64,000 nt of DNA, from NCBI GenBank assembly GCA_029721515.1, contig CM056561.1, forward strand, positions 9,470,501-9,534,500, given 5' to 3'. This DNA is from Synanceia verrucosa. Its lineage: Eukaryota > Chordata > Actinopteri > Perciformes > Synanceiidae. Below are positions 59,454 through 64,000 of the stretch, piece after piece; position 1 is the stretch's first letter; each line of letters opens with the position of its first letter. The notes under the pieces are model-generated. The model saw nothing but the letters and a program-made list of their open reading frames with translations, was not told the DNA's origin and made no database searches. Position numbers and translations under genes: made by a program.

Positions 59454-61640
59454 GAAAGAGGTTGCTTAATATCTTTATAGTAATATTTTTCCTGTTCCTC
59501 AATGTTTTGATTGAACAGGAAAAATGAAAGATTTCAATGTTATTTGCTTCCAGGACAATAACAAGAACTAATGGGTGTGTGCTGATCTTAGAGTGCACTT
59601 TGAAATATATTCACCTCATTATCTTAGTCAAGCTAAAATAATATTCCATCATATCTCTGAAATTTCCTTTCAGTGTACTAATGACATAACAATCATTATA
59701 ACATAAACCAGACATTGATAATGTCATCATGTTAATACACAAATTGACATATATTACAATAAGTAGCGTTTAAATCAGCTGTCTGAACAATTACCAACAT
59801 TTGCACATTTTATTCAATTAGCCTATTGTTTGTTTGTTAGTCCATAAAGTCCATAAAGGACAAACTCTTCTAATCCTTGGATTTTAGAGATGAGTTTCCG
59901 TAGGACCACAGGGAAAGAAACTGCTGTATAACTGCTGCACTGTATCAAATATAAAAACAAAGAACCTAAAGTACTTGACACTTTGAATAAAAGTCTGTTT
60001 AAAACTGAATTCTGTGCATAAGTTTTCTTTGTTTTTCAGAGTCAGACTTGAGGGCTGTTTGAGAATGTTTGAAGACTGTAACTTTTCATTTTCCTTTCTG
60101 TCTGAACACAGCATTCACAATCTTTGTTTTTGGCAGTTTTGCTACATTCTTCTTTAGTCTCAGATAGCTTAAACTACACAGATTGTGTTTAGTCTGGCGC
60201 CTCACACTTCCCTCATATGACATCAGGGAGTAAATCTAGCTTTCCCTGTCATAGAATAGAACAGAGGGACATTCAGTTTCCTTTGTCATTTTCATTAGTT
60301 GGTAAGAAAACTGGGAGGGGGAGTCGCTGCAGGAGAGCAGATGAGACACATGAGTCGATCAGGATTCGTTCCTGCAGCATCATTTGCTCCACAGGCAAAG
60401 TAACTCTTGGCTCTCTTGGGAAGACTAAATTTTAAAAGCTTGATAACACCAACAAGCTTTATTGTCAAATTACTCAGGGTGGTCTGAACCTTTCCTTGCC
60501 TGGATTTCTAATATTGACTATCAGGATTCAAAATATACATTATTTATGACTGCACAACTGAAGCAAACAGTTAACTGTCTTATGTATCATTTATATGTAT
60601 TTATTTGCCATGTAGTGTTTTTTGTCATTGGAAAACATGAGATCATGGAGATTACAATAGGTCTGGGTGAATATTCTACATAAATAATAATTCATAATGA
60701 TGGACTATTTGAAGACAGGGTTTAATTCGGACTAATTGCCAAAGTATTGTTTAAGAAAGGTATTTATTTATTCAGTGTAACTCCAATTAATATCTGTACA
60801 GTCTGTGCCAAGACATAGTTACCTTTCCACTTGTTGCTCATTTTTTGAGATCAGAGTTTCCCTATCAGTTCAGGGGAGACAGACTGTCTGGTGAGAGCAG
60901 GTGATCATTATCTGGTGTCCTCAGTGGCCCGCTCTTCATGCCTCACATGTGGGTGGTGGTGTGCTGCTCTGATACCTGCAAGTCTCAGTACTTCTCTGTA
61001 ATATACTGTGTTGGCCTGTGGGTTGATGAAGCTATAAAAAAAAAAATTAAAAACACCTTAAACTCGATGATTTTACTCCATTATTAGATCATTTTGTTAC
61101 TTTGTGGGTTGAGGTTATAAACAAAAACAAACAAACAAAAAATCTTAATAAATAATGTATTACTATAGGCTAAGATAACACCTTTTTGAGCCCTGGGAGT
61201 AAATTAAAAAAAGACGAAACAAATCACAAACCACCCAGCAAATATATAAAGTAGGATAATTAAATAGCCCTACTTTTATATGCTATAATATTAAAATTAT
61301 GTCAGTAAATAAGATGATGCATTATTGTGTGTATGTGCATTCTGTTTAAACTCACAGATTCACAGAGAACAGTTTAAAGATAATCTTTATACATGCACAC
61401 ATACTGCACATGACATAGTTGTTCATTTAAACATTTCTAATGTAAGGTTATGGAACAAGTTCTTCAATAGGCTATACCTTAGGTTTATATACCTTAACTG
61501 GTCACAAATCCAGCAGTCAATCAAAATGTAAAAATTAGAAGGAAGCCTGTTTGCATTTAATCACTTATTAATATTAAGTTGTGCACCTCTTTGTTTTGAG
61601 GGAATCAAATCAAACGTGTGAAGTAAAATAATCTAACATA
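59454..61640. other. Intergenic upstream of the forkhead gene
   Basis: No gene recognised. The 60200-60440 and 60830-61020 parts are of more balanced composition; the rest is AT-rich. Confidence 0.45.
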
Positions 61641-62047
61641 CATAGTTGCATTCTAAACTGAGCTATTAGAAGGAATGAATTTCATTGGTCAAAAGACTGC
61701 AGCGTATCCATCTGCAACTGTCTTTCCAATCCAAATAATTGAACACACTGAATATCAAACGCGATGTATGTCTTTGAGTCTTTGATCGCCTCTCCTCAAA
61801 CCTTCAAAGAGGGAATATGTTAGCAAATCAACGGTGTGACCCTCGGTTCAACCTAAACTGGCTGCACAAAAGTTGCATCCAGTGGCATAAACAGTGTGAG
61901 AAACTCGGCGAGATGAAAGAAGGCGATAACTGCTGTACTCTGTACCTGTGGGAGGAGTGAGTGCACCTGCGGACACCGTCCCACAGTGCTCATCTGCACA
62001 CTGCAGCTTTTACGCCCCAGCAGGACGCGCCAGCGGACCTCTGAGCC
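61641..62047 (+). promoter_or_regulatory. foxl2l: Presumed promoter and 5' UTR of the forkhead gene
   Basis: Composition rises from AT-rich to balanced toward the start codon. No clear TATA box was found. CTTTGATC at 61780-61787 is a perfect TCF/LEF site, and TTCAAAG follows at 61803. The start codon context (GAGCCATGG) is strong. The transcription start cannot be fixed from sequence. Confidence 0.4.
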
Positions 62048-62833
62048 ATGGACGCAGAGGAGGAATCCCCCACCCAGCATGGAGTTCAGCTCCTGGACAT
62101 CAGCTCCAACTCATCTGATCCCAAAGCTGCGGAGGAGCAACAGGAGAAGCCACCGTATTCATACGTGGCTCTCATCGCCATGGCCATCAAAGACAGCCAC
62201 GACAAGAGACAAACGCTCAGCGGGATATACGACTACATCCTCTCCAAGTTCCCCTACTACGAGAAGAACAAAAAAGGCTGGCAGAACAGTATAAGACACA
62301 ACCTGTCCCTCAATGAGTGTTTCGTCAAGATACCCAGGGAGAACGGAGGGGACAGGAAAGGCAACTACTGGATGCTGGATCCCGCATTTGAGGACATGTT
62401 TGACAAGGGGAACTACCGCCGGCGGAGGAGTGTGAGGAGACCCTACAGACCCCCGAGCGCTCCTTACCTGAGCGGGAGCTCCGTGGACTATCCTGAGCCG
62501 CTCTACCTGCAGCATTATGGGAGCAGCTCCTGGAGTCTGTCCCAGCCGAGAGGCTACCCCGCGTCTCAGGTCATCACCGGACACCCCCGCAGCGTGTCCC
62601 CCAGCGGTCCGGTGAGTCCGTACTGCTCGCCCCAGCACTTCCATCACACCCCCTACGGCGCTTACCACCGGCACCCGTCAGTGTTGGTGCCACACAACGG
62701 GTATCCCTACGGCGCGGTGGCGCAGCCGATGAGTCCGGGAGGAGGCACCGTGTCGGTGGCTTGCAACTACCAGCAGCTCACCACCTACGCAAGGCAAGCA
62801 GAAGCGCCTCTAGCTTATTCATTTGACCAGTAG
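62048..62833 (+). CDS. foxl2l: FOXL2-class forkhead transcription factor
   Basis: An intronless frame of 261 residues with a strong Kozak start and a TAG stop. The forkhead domain covers residues 34-128: KPPYSYVALIAMAI at its start, recognition helix with NSIRHNLSLNECF (residues 80-92), wing region with KGNYWMLDPAFEDMF, and a basic end GNYRRRRSVRRPYRPP that probably also serves as nuclear localisation signal. These features are those of FOXL2-class proteins, which are intronless. The domain differs from canonical FOXL2 at many positions: KDSHDKRQ for RESAEKRL, YDYILSKFPYY for YQYIISKFPFY, VKIPRENGGD for IKVPREGGGE, and MLDPAF for TLDPAC. The tail (132-261) is rich in Pro, Ser, Tyr and His and is not conserved with FOXL2. 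This points to the divergent fish paralogue foxl2l (called foxl3 in medaka and others), known for a role in the female germline, rather than foxl2a or foxl2b. Class is certain; the paralogue assignment is likely. Confidence 0.92.
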   Translation: MDAEEESPTQHGVQLLDISSNSSDPKAAEEQQEKPPYSYVALIAMAIKDSHDKRQTLSGIYDYILSKFPYYEKNKKGWQNSIRHNLSLNECFVKIPRENGGDRKGNYWMLDPAFEDMFDKGNYRRRRSVRRPYRPPSAPYLSGSSVDYPEPLYLQHYGSSSWSLSQPRGYPASQVITGHPRSVSPSGPVSPYCSPQHFHHTPYGAYHRHPSVLVPHNGYPYGAVAQPMSPGGGTVSVACNYQQLTTYARQAEAPLAYSFDQ

Positions 62834-63345
62834 GAGTTCCTCTCACCACTGACAGCCAGTTCACTGACTCAAGGGTCACCCTGTTCACCATTTCGGTTGG
62901 GTTTGTCAGAAGAAATTCATTGTTTGGTTGTTTGTTAAGGTGGGAATGTTGTGAGCTGTTGGCTTAGCTTATTGATTATAGACTACAGTTAAAATATCAA
63001 GGAATTGCTGTCTATCCCGTGCTTCAGAAATGACACCAATCAAGGGAAGACCGTTGCTTCAAGTCTGAGACTTTATTTGAATTTATGCCTCTTTGTGTTG
63101 GAAAATTATAGCCTATTGCAGCCAACTGAACTTTTTTTTTTTTTTTTTTTTACATTTTTATTGTTTTCCTTTTTTGAATTTGTAATGTTATTTATTTATT
63201 TTCTCTGGTTTAATCCAATTCTCCGAGCTGCTATGCAACAGTTGGTGAAGCACTGATCAGTTTTTTTATTCGATTGTGAATGTTTACTTGATGTAAATAG
63301 GTTACATCCTGTTTGTTAAAATAAAATGTTATTTTTGCATCAAAT
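62834..63345 (+). other. foxl2l: 3' UTR of the forkhead gene
   Basis: An AT-rich stretch between the stop codon and the first canonical poly(A) hexamer. It holds a T run of about 20 at 63130-63150 and no frame with recognisable similarity. Confidence 0.6.
63320..63325 (+). terminator. foxl2l: Poly(A) signal of the forkhead gene
   Basis: AATAAA, about 490 bases beyond the stop, followed by a T-rich stretch. It is the first canonical hexamer after the coding region. Confidence 0.7.
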
Positions 63346-64000
63346 ACTGTCATTCATTGACTTACTCCTCGACTAGCATGGTTATTCACACATCTAATTA
63401 TTCATTGCAACGTAGTAGGCCTAGGCTATATCGAATATAGCTGTTGATAAGGCCTATTGTGTAAGCTTCAATGTGTTCTCTATTAACAGATGCATAAAAC
63501 GTGGTCACATAGTTATATCTAAAAATATAATCTTTAAATTATTGAATATTTTCATTAAATCATTAAATGACAATTTCTCAACAATGCAATTACGTACATC
63601 ACGTAAATGTAGCAGCTGACAAAGGTGGGACTAACTTTAGTCATCTAACCTCAACTAATAATCATACATGTATCTGTAGAATATATGTAGTATTATGTTG
63701 TGTATCTGAATCTGCAGAGTAACAAGTAACTAACATCATTGAGATGTAAAATGTGCAATAGTTAATTCTGAAATTATGTCGTAACCTGCAAGTAGCTCAA
63801 AATTGTTCTAAGTAATCTAAATGAGATAAACGATAGGATGCAAGGTATCGTCATGTTCAGTATCATCAGGGGACAGAGCCATAGAAAACCAATTGTCCCC
63901 GGACACATTCCAACACTATCGTCTACTACACTGTGCGGTACTTAGAATCAAACAGAAGTGTTTGATTAAATTTGATGTACACTGTCACCTAAAGCACTCA
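63346..64000. other. Intergenic, no gene seen
   Basis: AT-rich DNA without recognisable gene, RNA or repeat up to the end of the window. Confidence 0.5.

Noticed and set aside
62159..62674. 171-codon frame antisense to the forkhead gene
   Set aside because: A shadow of the real coding strand, with no similarity of its own.
1..64000. tRNA, rRNA or spliceosomal RNA genes
   Set aside because: No A/B-box pair with a foldable cloverleaf and no recognisable rRNA or snRNA sequence was seen by eye; a dedicated scan was not possible.

Overview
The window looks like a euchromatic, gene-poor piece of a teleost fish genome, probably a spiny-rayed fish. The evidence is two recognisable fish developmental regulators, compact introns of about 100 bp in one of them, abundant CA/GT microsatellites, and typical fish repeats: Tc1-like, hAT-like, Harbinger-like and TTAA-flanked MITEs, LINE tails ending in TTCTATTC or GGAT repeats. 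Nothing prokaryotic or viral was seen.

Only two protein-coding genes can be supported. (1) A her9/hes4-type Hairy/Enhancer-of-split repressor on the minus strand (coding 20383 to 19172, four exons, 291 aa, ending WRPW). Its promoter has a TATA box and a paired RBPJ (Notch) site with 16-bp spacing. (2) An intronless FOXL2-class forkhead gene on the plus strand (62048-62833, 261 aa), most likely the divergent fish paralogue called foxl2l (foxl3 in part of the literature). The roughly 41 kb between them has no convincing exons and reads like a regulatory desert, with low-repeat blocks that resemble conserved non-coding elements.

Layout. 1-11.6 kb: intergenic DNA heavily invaded by transposons (a decayed Tc1-like element, a hAT-like element with a perfect 8-bp target duplication and a Harbinger-like MITE nested in it, and two more hAT-like elements). 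11.6-18.7 kb: microsatellites and GC-rich, possibly regulatory blocks downstream of her9. 18.7-21.4 kb: her9, its promoter and a GC-rich upstream block. 22-52 kb: desert with a 77-bp minisatellite, one dispersed fish repeat present as two fragments, a TTAA-flanked MITE and scattered single-copy-looking sequence. 52.8-56.5 kb: a tandem pair of 1.6-kb repeat units carrying GC-rich hairpins, followed by two related foldback modules. 56.5-61.7 kb: AT-rich DNA with a LINE tail and an AT/ATCT microsatellite. 61.7-63.35 kb: the forkhead gene with its UTRs.

How the genes might work together: her9 is a Notch/BMP-responsive repressor and foxl2-class factors act in gonad and germline. Nothing in the sequence shows that they are co-regulated. 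Strong matches to the CTCF core motif lie at 21.7, 36.9 and 51.4 kb (minus) and 52.5 kb (plus). The last two form a divergent pair between the genes, which could mark a boundary between two regulatory domains. This is inference from motif sequence and orientation only.
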